Below, piece by piece: positions 35,898 through 45,325 of a stretch of DNA of 64,000 nt (position 1 is the stretch's first letter; every line of letters starts with the position of its first letter). The notes beneath the pieces are model-generated. The model was not told the origin of the DNA, did not search any database, and saw only the letters and a program-made list of their open reading frames with translations. The translations under genes and the position numbers were made by a program. The stretch covers positions 1 through 64,000 of the forward strand of contig NZ_ATUS01000003.1 of the NCBI RefSeq assembly GCF_000420325.1, read 5' to 3'. The stretch is from Spongiibacter tropicus DSM 19543 (GTDB taxonomy: Bacteria; Pseudomonadota; Gammaproteobacteria; Pseudomonadales; Spongiibacteraceae).

Positions 35898-37076
35898 TCA
35901 GCCCTGAGCAGCTTCTGCCGCCGCAATAGCTGCAGCCGCATCACAATCATAGCCCTGCGCCTGCATGGCTTCGGCCAACGCCGACAGTAATAAGCGAATA
36001 TTTTCCATCCTTGCGCTGTAGCCCATCAGACCAATCCGCCAGACTTTGCCGGCGAAATCGCCAAGTCCAGCGCCGATCTCAAGATTGTGTTTTTCCAACA
36101 GTTGCTGGCGAACAGCGGCATCATCCACCCCGTCAGGGATGTAAACACTGTTGAGTTGTGGCAATCGGCTGTCGGCATCCACCACGAAGCGAATACCCAA
36201 ACTTTCCAGACCGGCGGCGAGACAACGATGCATGGCCGCATGGCGGGCCCAGGCATTCTCAAGCCCCTCGTCCTGCAAGATCACCAGAGACTCGTGCAAA
36301 CCGTACAAAGCATTGACCGGTGCCGTGTGGTGGTAGGCGCGTTTGCCGCCTTCTCCCCAATAACCGAGAATCAGATTCATATCCAGAAACCAGCTCTGCA
36401 CCGGGTGTTTACGCGCTTTAATCGCCTCAACGGCAGCGTGGCTGAAACTGACCGGCGACAGTCCCGGCGTACACGACAGGCATTTCTGGCTGCCGGAATA
36501 AATAGCATCGATACCCCATTCGTCCACACGCAGCTCCACGCCACCCAGTGACGTCACCGCATCGACCAGGCTCAAGCAACCGTGCTGTTTCGCCAGCGCA
36601 CACAGCGCTTTGGCATCACTTACCGCTCCGGTCGATGTTTCAGCGTGAACAAAGGCCAGCACCTTGGCATCGGGATTGGCCTGGAGCGCCGCCTCCACTT
36701 TCGCATCGTCTACCGGCTTGCCCCACTCACTGTCCACAATCACCGGTACGCCGCCGGTACGGGTGACGTTTTCAAGCATCCGCTTACCGAACACACCGTT
36801 GATACACACTACAACCTTGTCACCCGGTTCCACGAGATTAACGAAGCAGGCTTCCATCCCCGCTGACCCCGGCGCCGAGATAGGCAGAGTCAGTTCGTTT
36901 TCCGTCTTGAAGGCGTATTTCAGCAGGCTTTTCAGCTCATCCATCATGCCGATGAACAGTGGATCCAAATGACCCAGTGTGGGCCTGCCCAACGCGTCGA
37001 GAATACGCTGGGGCACATCGGAGGGGCCGGGGCCCATCAGGGTACGTTTCGGGGGGTGAAATGATGAAATGCTCAT
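35898..37076 (-). CDS. Class V aminotransferase (alanine/serine-glyoxylate type)
   Basis: 392 aa PLP enzyme. GPGPSDVPQRIL at the start, SAPGSAGMEA, FVHAETSTG, and the PLP lysine in SGSQKCLSCTPGL. The order fits the alanine-glyoxylate / serine-glyoxylate group, which moves amino groups from serine or alanine to glyoxylate. ATG 37076 gives the conserved start MSISSF; the longer frame adds an unrelated leader. The last 20 residues (alanine-rich tail) are unusual. Confidence 0.88.
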   Translation of the reverse strand: MSISSFHPPKRTLMGPGPSDVPQRILDALGRPTLGHLDPLFIGMMDELKSLLKYAFKTENELTLPISAPGSAGMEACFVNLVEPGDKVVVCINGVFGKRMLENVTRTGGVPVIVDSEWGKPVDDAKVEAALQANPDAKVLAFVHAETSTGAVSDAKALCALAKQHGCLSLVDAVTSLGGVELRVDEWGIDAIYSGSQKCLSCTPGLSPVSFSHAAVEAIKARKHPVQSWFLDMNLILGYWGEGGKRAYHHTAPVNALYGLHESLVILQDEGLENAWARHAAMHRCLAAGLESLGIRFVVDADSRLPQLNSVYIPDGVDDAAVRQQLLEKHNLEIGAGLGDFAGKVWRIGLMGYSARMENIRLLLSALAEAMQAQGYDCDAAAAIAAAEAAQG

Positions 37077-37171
37077 ACGCGGCCTATATAGCTGGACAGT
37101 CGATATCGTCGGGCTTGCAACACGGCAAGTTCCAATCCGGGCGCGTATTGTAGGACATTCCCCGCCGCGCT

Positions 37172-38572
37172 TCACGACTTGGTGACGGGCAGCGGCAGCC
37201 ACTCCCGGGATTTGCGGAATTCGAGCAAAATACAGTAGAGATCGAAATCAAACGCCGGAGCTTGCGACAGCGCTTCATGACAGCGTTTCTGGCTGGGGCG
37301 ACGCCCCCTAAAACAACCGAAGATGCGCCAGTGATCCACCAAAAACCAGTCAGTGCGGCGCCTGTCGGCACGCTGCTCACGAATCAGCACAGGGCCGGAG
37401 AACGGCCAGCTCTCCAGCTTACGCGTCGCCAATTGAGACAGCAGCCGCGCATTGTACTCGGCCGCACCCTGTTCGCCGCAACAGGCCCCGGCACAGCGTT
37501 TGAGCTGGTAGGCAAAGCAGTTGCCACGTCCACTCTCAAGCCCCAACCTGCGCAGACACAACTGCTGCTCGCGAGCGATACGCAAGAACAAGGCTGTCGC
37601 CTGCTTCCGGTGCCGAAAAAGAAAAATCCCCTCTACCGAATCCAGTGCTTCGTCGCCGATAAACACGGGGTGTAAATAACCCTGTTCATCGGGCTGTAAT
37701 TGCACCACACACAGTTCGCGCTGACGGCGCAACTGGCGATTGTAAAGCGGGCTCAGGGTTTTGATCTGCTGGCTTTCCAGCAACAGTGCACCGAGTTCTC
37801 CAGCGGTTTCAGTGACCTCAATGCGCGTGAGTCGGCGAAGCATTTTCTGCGCCTTGCTGGAATGCATGTCACTGCGAAAATGCGACAGCACCCGTTTGCG
37901 CATAGACACACTTTTGCCGACATACAAAAGCGCATCGCCCTCGCCATAAAAGCGATAAACACCCGGACGATCCGGAACGGCACTGAGCTGCTCAGGAGGA
38001 AGTTGTGGCGGAAGGCTGGGGCGCTGTAGCTGCGCCTCAAACTGGGCCATGACCTCCGCTTCACCAACATCCGCGATGGCGTAATCCAGAAAGGCCTTCA
38101 TCGCCAACACATCGGCCATTGCACGGTGACGGGTATCCCGATGATAGGCAATCTGCTCGCAGAGGGCGTCGAGACCGTGCTTGGGCCAGTGTGGATAAAG
38201 TGCGCGGGCCAGCTTGAGAGTACAAAGAATTCGCGGACGGTAATCATAGCCGCTCGCCGTAAAACTCTGCTTGAGGAAGCCCGCGTCAAAACGGGCATTG
38301 TGCGCGACTAGTATCGCGCCATCGAGCAGCTGAAAAAGCTCGGCCGCGCGATCACTGAAACGGGGTGCGCCCGCCAGCATCTCGGCTGAAATACCGGTGA
38401 GTTGCTGAACAAAAGCAGGGATAGCAACGTCCACATTGAACAGCGATTCCCAGCGCTGCTCTTCGCCGTTCTCCAGACGTAGCACCGCCGCCTCAGTAAT
38501 ACGGTCTGCAGACGGCCTCGGCCCGGTTGTTTCCAGGTCTACCAGCGCCAGCAACTGCTTCAACAACATCAC
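37172..38572 (-). CDS. DnaQ-like exonuclease fused to GIY-YIG nuclease
   Basis: 466 aa two-enzyme protein. Residues 5-170 are a DEDDh 3'-5' exonuclease: LVDLETTG, HNARFDAGFLK, and HRAMADVLA with the late His and Asp. Residues 205-285 are a GIY-YIG endonuclease domain (PGVYRFYGEGDALLYVGKS). A UvrC-like cysteine cluster (NCFAYQLKRCAGACCG) sits near 375. Such fusions are known in gammaproteobacteria, related to the Cho/UvrC family, and are presumed to act in repair. MMLLKQ offers two start codons one apart. Confidence 0.85.
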   Translation of the reverse strand: MMLLKQLLALVDLETTGPRPSADRITEAAVLRLENGEEQRWESLFNVDVAIPAFVQQLTGISAEMLAGAPRFSDRAAELFQLLDGAILVAHNARFDAGFLKQSFTASGYDYRPRILCTLKLARALYPHWPKHGLDALCEQIAYHRDTRHRAMADVLAMKAFLDYAIADVGEAEVMAQFEAQLQRPSLPPQLPPEQLSAVPDRPGVYRFYGEGDALLYVGKSVSMRKRVLSHFRSDMHSSKAQKMLRRLTRIEVTETAGELGALLLESQQIKTLSPLYNRQLRRQRELCVVQLQPDEQGYLHPVFIGDEALDSVEGIFLFRHRKQATALFLRIAREQQLCLRRLGLESGRGNCFAYQLKRCAGACCGEQGAAEYNARLLSQLATRKLESWPFSGPVLIREQRADRRRTDWFLVDHWRIFGCFRGRRPSQKRCHEALSQAPAFDFDLYCILLEFRKSREWLPLPVTKS

Positions 38573-38646
38573 TTCTCCAGGTTTCTCGCGACTGATCGGT
38601 CCACCGCGACAACGCGTATAGTACTACGCAGCTTTGCTGTGCGAGG

Positions 38647-38850
38647 ATGTCTATGCAAAGATGGCGTTACTGCCGCAACGGAGGCCGACACACCATGATC
38701 GAAAAATGCTATGCCGCTCTGGTTTCACTCTGGCAAACCATAACACTACCTCCTCTTGCGCCCATTCCGGTGCGCAGCGACGAGAAAGAATCATCGCAGC
38801 CGACACCTCGCAATTGTCACCGCTCTCTCTACGAAGACAGCGAGTTCTGA
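38647..38850 (+). CDS. Possible small ORF before the peroxidase gene
   Basis: 67 codons from ATG 38647 (or 51 from 38695), ending 15 bases before the peroxidase start. A weak GAGG precedes the first ATG. No motif, mixed composition. It could be a small coupled gene or simply leader sequence. Confidence 0.2.
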   Translation: MSMQRWRYCRNGGRHTMIEKCYAALVSLWQTITLPPLAPIPVRSDEKESSQPTPRNCHRSLYEDSEF

Positions 38851-38865
38851 ACAGGCGGTTCTCCA

Positions 38866-39426
38866 ATGCGCATCGCTCTCTCGCTGCTGCTAGGTTTGCT
38901 TATGGCTGGCCAAGCGGCGGCGTCCAGTCAAGCTGACTGGCAATGTCCCGACTATCTCAACAGCGAGCTTCCCACTCTGGAATCAGGGTCATTACCCCTG
39001 TGCAAAACCCTGCAGCAGGCACACGCGGTGTTGATTGTGAACACCGCCAGCCTCTGCGGCTATACCTCGCAATTTGATGGCCTGGAGGCATTGTATCAAC
39101 GCTATCGCGATCAGGGCCTACTGATACTGGGTATTCCCACCGGCGACTTCGGCGGGCAGGAATATGAAGACAGTGAGCGGACAGCCAAAGTTTGTCACGC
39201 CAACTACGGTGTCACCTTTCCGGTATTCCGCCGCGGCTGTGTACGCTGCGAAGAGCCCCAACCGCTGCTGAAACTGGCTGTGTCGCAAAGCGGCGTCGCG
39301 CCGAAATGGAATTTTTACAAATACCTGTTCAACCCCCGCTCAGGCGAAGCCACGGCGTTTCCCTCGAAAACCAAACCCACTGATCCGGAACTGATTGACG
39401 CGATCGTCACCACTCTGACACCGTGA
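38866..39426 (+). CDS. Exported glutathione peroxidase-like protein
   Basis: 186 aa with a signal peptide (MRIALSLLLGLLMAGQAAA). The peroxidase motif NTASLCGYTSQFDGLEALY carries the reactive cysteine; FGGQEY and KWNFYKYL with the Trp and Asn follow. The Gln of the usual PCNQF motif is replaced (PTGDF, Gln to Asp), a change I recall in other marine members. Two extra cysteines (CVRC) might give a thioredoxin-like resolving pair. Its stop overlaps the next GTG start. Confidence 0.85.
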   Translation: MRIALSLLLGLLMAGQAAASSQADWQCPDYLNSELPTLESGSLPLCKTLQQAHAVLIVNTASLCGYTSQFDGLEALYQRYRDQGLLILGIPTGDFGGQEYEDSERTAKVCHANYGVTFPVFRRGCVRCEEPQPLLKLAVSQSGVAPKWNFYKYLFNPRSGEATAFPSKTKPTDPELIDAIVTTLTP

Positions 39427-40472
39427 CCCGCATTGTTTGCTACCTGCTGTTCAGCTCACTGCTGGTGTCCTGCGGTGACAGACCTGATGCCTATGAGGCC
39501 CTTTGGCAGCGATATACCCAATCACTGAGCCGTACGCTCGACAGGCAAGCTCCCGTTCCTGCCCCAGCCGCCCTCCCCGCATTGCCAAGCGCAGCGGCAA
39601 TAACATTCCCCGTCGACAGCGAGCAGATCAATCTGCTGGAGTTTTTGCGCCTGCGCCGCTGCGCGCTGGGCCAGACCCTCGCAGAGAAGAACAGTATATT
39701 GGGCCGTCACGGCGATAATGCGTCAGCGTTACTCTTTGCCTTGCGATTTTTGGATGAGGTGGACGCCTGTATTGAGATACTGGACGACAGTGAAGCCGAG
39801 TTGAAAGCCAGCCTGCTGTCAGCCAAACGCCAGAAGCGCAAACAACTCCCCGCACTGATTTTCAATGCCTTGATTGCCGGCCCGGAGTTTCGCGAGCTAT
39901 GGCAGGCCCCCGCTCAGCACCGTCAGCCCTACCCACCCGAACAGCGGGATGTTGCAGTCACCGCACTGGCACACTGGCGGGTATTACAACAGCAGTGGCT
40001 GGCAGGCCTCGACTATCATCGCTATCGCGAGTTGATCCCCATACTCGCGGATATCCGCCGGGGTCTTGGAGGGGAATGGTTACGCTTTCAGCGCCAGTCG
40101 AATAGTGGATTGAAACAGGCTAACGCGCTGCTCGAACAGCGCCTTAACGGCAGACAGCTGTGCCTGACCGGAAGCGCCAATGAAAATGCCAGGATATTCG
40201 CTCAGGTACTGCACAAGCTCTTTATTGCCGGCATCCAGGCCGAGGCCAGCCTCGCCAACCGGCATCAACAGGCACTGCTCACTGAGCTGGAGGGGCTGAG
40301 CGGAGAGCTGGCAGTACAGCTTGCCCTGCCCTCCGCGTATCAGGCATGGCAGAAACAGCTGACAGAACGCGGCGAGCAGTTCCTCAAGGCGTTCCAGCGT
40401 CATGTACAACTCAGCGGTGAACTACTCGAACAATGCGGACTGAGCCCGTCGTCGACGCAGGACTCGCGTTAA
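39423..40472 (+). CDS. DUF3080-family lipoprotein
   Basis: 349 aa from GTG 39423 in a GTGA overlap. Lipoprotein signal: YLLFSSLLVSCGDRP with the lipobox LVSC. The mature part is mostly helical with ERRLRRCALG-like RLRRCALGQTLAEKNSILG, characteristic of DUF3080. No enzymatic motif. Convergent with gspN, overlapping its stop by 4 bases. Confidence 0.82.
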   Translation: MTRIVCYLLFSSLLVSCGDRPDAYEALWQRYTQSLSRTLDRQAPVPAPAALPALPSAAAITFPVDSEQINLLEFLRLRRCALGQTLAEKNSILGRHGDNASALLFALRFLDEVDACIEILDDSEAELKASLLSAKRQKRKQLPALIFNALIAGPEFRELWQAPAQHRQPYPPEQRDVAVTALAHWRVLQQQWLAGLDYHRYRELIPILADIRRGLGGEWLRFQRQSNSGLKQANALLEQRLNGRQLCLTGSANENARIFAQVLHKLFIAGIQAEASLANRHQQALLTELEGLSGELAVQLALPSAYQAWQKQLTERGEQFLKAFQRHVQLSGELLEQCGLSPSSTQDSR

Positions 40473-41191
40473 AAGCGCAGCACGAAGTCCTTGCCGTTCC
40501 GCGGCTTGCCAAAAAATTGGCTGAGACTGTTGTACAGCGCGCTGCCCTCAGGCGGACTCAACTGTATCTGCCCGCGCGGCATACCATTCATCGCAATACG
40601 CAGGTTGCCCCGGACTTTCATCGGGTTATCGGGATCGATACTCACCACAATCTGTCCACCGCTGCAGCTCAGTGTTGACTGGATACTGCCCAGAGCATCA
40701 AGCCCATCTACATCGCCGCTGAGCTGATCAATACTGACTTTACCCTGCAGTTCGCTGCACCCTTTCGCCGTCAGCTGGGCTTGTTCGAGTCGGGCAATAA
40801 ACTGCCCATCGAAGCCCATACTGGGTACATCCACTGCGTCTAACAGGGGCGCAATCTGCCCTCTTGCCTGAACATCCGACGCGATCAGTGTTTCTGCATC
40901 AGCCAGTCCCAACTCAGCAGAGACGTCCACTGGCGCGGAAGTCGTCACATGCAGCAGCCGCTGATTCCAAAGGCCAGACGGCTGAACACGCCAATGAATC
41001 TCGTCGAGCTGCAAGCCCTGCACCACAACGTGGCTGAGTCGCCCCTGCCAAAGCCCGCCCGAGGCCGCCCCCAGCTCTACACCCTGCAAACGGTCTCGCA
41101 AGGTATCGGTCAACAGCCAGGCCGGGGCTTGCCAGACCAGACTGCCAAGTAAAACAACAATGGCGAGAAGTGCGACACCCAAGCGTTTCAC
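40469..41191 (-). CDS. gspN: Type II secretion protein GspN
   Basis: 240 aa inner-membrane protein with a single N-terminal helix (residues 5-27) and a beta-rich periplasmic domain containing GGLWQGRLSHVVVQGL and LSPPEGSALYNSL, typical of GspN. It is the last gene of the operon and is often dispensable in other systems. Confidence 0.9.
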   Translation of the reverse strand: MKRLGVALLAIVVLLGSLVWQAPAWLLTDTLRDRLQGVELGAASGGLWQGRLSHVVVQGLQLDEIHWRVQPSGLWNQRLLHVTTSAPVDVSAELGLADAETLIASDVQARGQIAPLLDAVDVPSMGFDGQFIARLEQAQLTAKGCSELQGKVSIDQLSGDVDGLDALGSIQSTLSCSGGQIVVSIDPDNPMKVRGNLRIAMNGMPRGQIQLSPPEGSALYNSLSQFFGKPRNGKDFVLRF

Positions 41192-41670
41192 GATGCGCCT
41201 CCCAGAGTCGCTCGCAGCGACACCCGGCCAGGCACATCCAGCCGCCCCATCGACAGAGAATCCAGCGGCATACCGGCCATCAGCAAGGCATCGATAAACC
41301 GCACGGCGCTGTTGTAATCCGTCATCGCCACTTGCACGAGGAAACGACCGTTACTTTGCGGTTCAATGCGGCTGATATTCACACCAAACTGGCGGGCAGC
41401 ACTGGTTATCTGCTGCTGCGGAGAGCCACTGACGGTGCCGAGTGACTGCCCGCGCCCGCGCGCGGCGGTCACTTGCGCAGCGGCGCCTTGCATCCAACTA
41501 TAAATCTGCTGGCGTTGGGCCAGACGCTCCTCAGCGCTGGCGCGCGCATCCAGCAACGGCTGCCACAGCAGTAACCACACCAGTAGCGGGATACCCGCAA
41601 AAATGCCGCCCAGCAAAATCCAGCGCTCGCGTTCCGAGCGTCCATCCAACAAAGCATTGAGTGACTTCAT
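41188..41670 (-). CDS. gspM: Type II secretion protein GspM
   Basis: 160 aa. Short cytoplasmic start, one membrane helix (ILLGGIFAGIPLLVWLLLW region, residues 18-37), coiled-coil stretch, then a ferredoxin-like periplasmic domain. GspM stabilises GspL in the inner-membrane platform. Overlaps gspL and gspN by 4 bases each. Confidence 0.9.
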   Translation of the reverse strand: MKSLNALLDGRSERERWILLGGIFAGIPLLVWLLLWQPLLDARASAEERLAQRQQIYSWMQGAAAQVTAARGRGQSLGTVSGSPQQQITSAARQFGVNISRIEPQSNGRFLVQVAMTDYNSAVRFIDALLMAGMPLDSLSMGRLDVPGRVSLRATLGGAS

Positions 41671-42845
41671 TTGCCGCCCTCCCGCAATACCAGCTGGCCA
41701 GTGATTCCTGTTTGCTCCTGACCAAACGCACCGCGTTCAACCTCAAAGCCCTGTGACAACAAGGCCGCTACCCAACGGTCTACCTGCTCGTAGCCATCGG
41801 CAGCGATCAGCACTTTAACGGCATTTTTCTCGTAGTTGAGCTGCTGCAGGCGGATACCACTGTCTCCTATACTGGCGCGGGCAATGCGGTCCAACCAAGG
41901 CATGAACGCCGACTGCTCAACACCCCCGCCCTCCAACGCCGCCAACTGGCTACGCATCTGACTGCGTGCATTGACAATACGCGCACCGGGGAAAGTGTCT
42001 CGATAAATATCGTCAATGCCTTGTTCATAGAGCGCAATCTGGCGACGGCTGTCGGCAATTTCCAGGCCCAGACTGAGCCAGTGCAGTGCTAACAGCAGCC
42101 CCGCGAGTACCACCGGCCAGCGCAGCCGCTGCCAGAGGACATTACTCTCTTCTTTCAGGCGATAATCGCCACTGAGAAGATTCATCGGCCAGGGCGAAAA
42201 CAGCCTGGCAATCTGCTCCAGCCGCTGTTCATAGGTTTGCGTGCTTTCTGCGGGTAAGCTCACGGCAATCGCCGCCCCCTGCTCGCTGTAACAACGCGGG
42301 CTTACATCACCTCCGGCGACCTGCCACCAAGCTGACAGATTATCGGTGCTCAAGCTGGCCGCCGCTGCAGGCAAGCGCACGGTCGCCCTGCGCTCGTCCA
42401 GCAGCACCACGTTTTCCGGCAAAACAGCATAGTCAGGCAGCAGGCTTTTTACTTTTAAACCGCTGTCTTTTAACAGGGCAAACCACTCGTCCATGCGCTG
42501 GCGATCAACCACCAGCACATCGCTGGGCTGATTCGCCACAATGTTGCCGCAGACCAGATGCAGCGAATCCAGATCACTGCAAAGCTGTTCTTCCAATTGA
42601 AAAGGCAGCGCAGCGAGACCCACACGCCCCCCTTTGGGCAGAACAACCTGCTGCCAGCTCACCCATTCACCGGGCACAATGACGTAGCACGGCACCCCGG
42701 CAAACCGTTCACCGAGATCGTCCAGTGAACCGCCAGCCTCTATGCTGCCGGTATCCAGACGTTGCTGAGTGCTGTCGCTCCAGTGCAGCCAGTGAATACG
42801 AAGATCACCGTCTGCGGGCATGGATAGCAATAGTCGTTCGCTCAA
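41667..42845 (-). CDS. gspL: Type II secretion protein GspL
   Basis: 392 aa. An actin-like cytoplasmic domain (residues 1-240) recruits the ATPase GspE; one helix (VVLAGLLLALHWLSLGLEI, about 250-268) and a periplasmic ferredoxin-like domain follow. The C-terminus contains KVLIAADGYEQVDRWVAALL as expected. Couples ATP use to pseudopilus growth. Confidence 0.92.
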   Translation of the reverse strand: MSERLLLSMPADGDLRIHWLHWSDSTQQRLDTGSIEAGGSLDDLGERFAGVPCYVIVPGEWVSWQQVVLPKGGRVGLAALPFQLEEQLCSDLDSLHLVCGNIVANQPSDVLVVDRQRMDEWFALLKDSGLKVKSLLPDYAVLPENVVLLDERRATVRLPAAAASLSTDNLSAWWQVAGGDVSPRCYSEQGAAIAVSLPAESTQTYEQRLEQIARLFSPWPMNLLSGDYRLKEESNVLWQRLRWPVVLAGLLLALHWLSLGLEIADSRRQIALYEQGIDDIYRDTFPGARIVNARSQMRSQLAALEGGGVEQSAFMPWLDRIARASIGDSGIRLQQLNYEKNAVKVLIAADGYEQVDRWVAALLSQGFEVERGAFGQEQTGITGQLVLREGGK

Positions 42846-43825
42846 AAAACTTCTCCATATTCACGCGCATAGGCGTAAACCTTGCCATTGTTCAACACCA
42901 AGCGGCTGTACAAACGCAGGCGTCGCTGCTCGTACAACACATCGGCAAGGCCGCGAAAATATCGCGACTTGACCGTCAGCCCGGCCTGCAACTCTGCCGG
43001 AATGGGCTGCCCCTCTGACAGCCCCAGCATCACGACAAAATCTTCAACCGTCGCCCAGCCTTCTTCCGGGCGTTCTTCAATAATCTGCTGCACCACGGGC
43101 ACCGCCAGAATATTACCAATCGCAGCCGCCAGCAGTGGCGCGTCTTCCGGGCTGAGGGTATTGATATTCAGCCCCGTTTCAATCTCCGGCAACGCACATA
43201 GATACGGTCGCAGTGCCGCTTCTTCATCCTCTTCGAACTCAGCAAACAAGCTCATTTCGCTCAGCGAGTCGAGAGGCTGGTTGGGCGGCAAATAAGGATA
43301 GTCTGCCGCCGTGTAGGTCAAATCTTCCGCGCCGTACGTCCCCTCGGGAGAAAAGTCGGCATCGACCCAGTCGCTCAGCCGCTGAGTAATAAAGGCTGCG
43401 CGCTGAGGATTCAGCTCCAGGTTCAGCAGCAAGCCTTCCAGCACCTGCTGGGCGGGGCTGCGACTGCCACTTTGGGCGGCTTCATCCGACAAATACAGGC
43501 GATTGACGTTAAAACAGGCCTGCTCGTCCTCAACCAGCCCGGCGATAGAGCCACCGTCTACCGGAAACACAATATCCTTGCGCGCCCAATTCTGATTCAG
43601 TGTCACCACCGACTCACCGGCAATGTCTTCCAGCGCAAATACCGCAATGCGCTCTCCACCCAGCGCATACCAGTAGGCCTGATCCATCAATCGCTGATTG
43701 AACAGGCGCTGACTGTTGTAGCGCACGGCGTCGATCAGGTTTACCGACAGCACCAGCATGATGGCGACCATCAGCAGTACCATCATCAGCGCGGCGCCAC
43801 GCTGCTTGGCTGGAGGCGCCCTCAT
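42842..43825 (-). CDS. gspK: Minor pseudopilin GspK
   Basis: 327 aa. Leader ends in KQRG followed by AALMMVLLMVAIMLVL; as usual in GspK there is no Glu at position 5 of the mature form. The large globular domain of the tip pseudopilin follows (SAF-like helical insert, FNVNRLY, NINTLSPEDA). It caps the pseudopilus with GspI and GspJ. Confidence 0.95.
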   Translation of the reverse strand: MRAPPAKQRGAALMMVLLMVAIMLVLSVNLIDAVRYNSQRLFNQRLMDQAYWYALGGERIAVFALEDIAGESVVTLNQNWARKDIVFPVDGGSIAGLVEDEQACFNVNRLYLSDEAAQSGSRSPAQQVLEGLLLNLELNPQRAAFITQRLSDWVDADFSPEGTYGAEDLTYTAADYPYLPPNQPLDSLSEMSLFAEFEEDEEAALRPYLCALPEIETGLNINTLSPEDAPLLAAAIGNILAVPVVQQIIEERPEEGWATVEDFVVMLGLSEGQPIPAELQAGLTVKSRYFRGLADVLYEQRRLRLYSRLVLNNGKVYAYAREYGEVF

Positions 43826-44475
43826 TGCACCAGCTCCGGCAGTAGCACGTTCATTTCAATATCAGGCCAGGGACCAACATCCAGTTCAATGCGCAAACCC
43901 GTCGGTTGCAGCGCATTGAGCTGCGTGCTGGGCGGCCAGAAACTTGTCCAGCGGCTGCCGTCGTAAAAGCTCACAACAAAACGCCCCACGTCCTCCAGCA
44001 GTTCGCGGCGCTGCCGAGGGCTGTTTTCAGTGGGATCGGCAACCGCCGCGCTATAACGCAGCAATACACCGTCTTCCACCTCGTAGCGCACGCGCTCCAA
44101 GCTGCTGTTCAGCACCTGCCCCGGCAGTAACCGCCGTCCGCCGTGCACAAACTCCAGCTCGCTGTTCTCGCCGATCTGCTCGGCCACCAATCGGGCCGGT
44201 AATGGGTCACCCTGCTCGTCACGGGGAATCCGCGGCGTCAGCTGCTCCAGATCGCGACGCATCATTTGCAAGGCCAGCGCCACGCGCTCCAGTTGCTGTT
44301 GCCGCTCGGCCACATGGTCCTGATTCTGTAGCGCCCCGTTTAACAGCGCACTGGCCATTACCCCGAGCAGTGCCATAATGCCGATGGCAATCAGCAGTTC
44401 GACCAGGGTAAAGCCCCGCTGCCCCGGGCACCGCATTTGGTTAAACGCACAAGGCTTCTGCGGGGTTCTACTCAT
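43822..44475 (-). CDS. gspJ: Minor pseudopilin GspJ
   Basis: 217 aa. Prepilin motif GQRG/FTLVELLIAIG with Glu5, after a longer than usual leader of 20 residues. Beta-rich domain with YEVEDGVLLRY. Forms the tip complex with GspI and GspK. Overlaps both neighbours. Confidence 0.95.
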   Translation of the reverse strand: MSRTPQKPCAFNQMRCPGQRGFTLVELLIAIGIMALLGVMASALLNGALQNQDHVAERQQQLERVALALQMMRRDLEQLTPRIPRDEQGDPLPARLVAEQIGENSELEFVHGGRRLLPGQVLNSSLERVRYEVEDGVLLRYSAAVADPTENSPRQRRELLEDVGRFVVSFYDGSRWTSFWPPSTQLNALQPTGLRIELDVGPWPDIEMNVLLPELVQ

Positions 44476-44822
44476 TTCTTGAGAAAGGCCATGCGTGTCG
44501 CCAGGGTGTCCTTCTCGCCCTCCATACGCACCGTCAGTTCCACGCGACGCATGGAGGGATGGGGCGTATCAGCCACACTGCGCTGCCAGACGAAGTCGTA
44601 ACCCGCCAGCGAGGCTTTGCCTGTATTGCGATTGCCAAAACCCTCGCGAAGAATATCAACCACCAGGTTTTGCGCGACCAGGTCGGCAAACTGGCGCTTT
44701 TCCAGCTCACCCGTGCTCAGCGTGGCCTCACTGAGACTTTTACTCAGGGCAACCGCAGCGGTCGCAAAAATCATCAGCGCGACCATAATTTCCAGCAGTG
44801 TAAAACCCCGCTGCCGTCCCAT
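44472..44822 (-). CDS. gspI: Minor pseudopilin GspI
   Basis: 116 aa. Prepilin motif GRQRG/FTLLEIMVAL with a six-residue leader. Ends with the short GspI domain (RRVELTVRMEGEKDTLATR). Initiates the tip complex. Its start shares a base with the gspH stop. Confidence 0.95.
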   Translation of the reverse strand: MGRQRGFTLLEIMVALMIFATAAVALSKSLSEATLSTGELEKRQFADLVAQNLVVDILREGFGNRNTGKASLAGYDFVWQRSVADTPHPSMRRVELTVRMEGEKDTLATRMAFLKK

Positions 44823-45325
44823 TAATCCTTCACCTTCAGACTGTCGTCAAACACCAGCGTGTCGCCATCTATTGAACGCAGGCGCCACTCGAAGGGACTG
44901 ATCTGACCATCGCCCAGAAACTGTATCTGTGGCGTCATCTGGCGGCGACCCTCTTCCTCTTCGGGCATTTTCAGCGGCTCACCCGCAATGGAGATTTCAG
45001 CGCGCACACTGCTGTCCAGTTCAAGTTGTCGAGACAGCGGCCCAACGGTAATCGGCTGCCAGCCGCTTTCTGTCAGCGTAACGTAGCGGCCACTGCTGCC
45101 ATTCCACAGCAGCCCAAGGCTTCGGCCGCTGAACACCGCCTCTGAGCGTGCACTGCGCAGACTGGTCATCAGCTCCGCCCGCTCTTCACGCAGCATCGCC
45201 TCGCCGTCTTTGCCCGGCAAGGTCAGCACAGCCACCCCGCTCATCAGGCCGATAATAAAAATGACGACCAGCAGTTCGAGCAGGGAGAATCCGCGTTGTT
45301 TACTCCTGCCAGTTGACGATATCAC
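44822..45325 (-). CDS. gspH: Minor pseudopilin GspH
   Basis: 167 aa. GTG 45325 is the preferred start: GAGGAG lies 7 bases before it and the leader would be ten residues, ending in KQRG/FSLLELLVVIF. Longer readings from further upstream lack a ribosome site. The start therefore lies inside the last 26 bases of gspG. The C-terminal domain ends with GDTLVFDDSLKVK. Confidence 0.9.
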   Translation of the reverse strand: MISSTGRSKQRGFSLLELLVVIFIIGLMSGVAVLTLPGKDGEAMLREERAELMTSLRSARSEAVFSGRSLGLLWNGSSGRYVTLTESGWQPITVGPLSRQLELDSSVRAEISIAGEPLKMPEEEEGRRQMTPQIQFLGDGQISPFEWRLRSIDGDTLVFDDSLKVKD

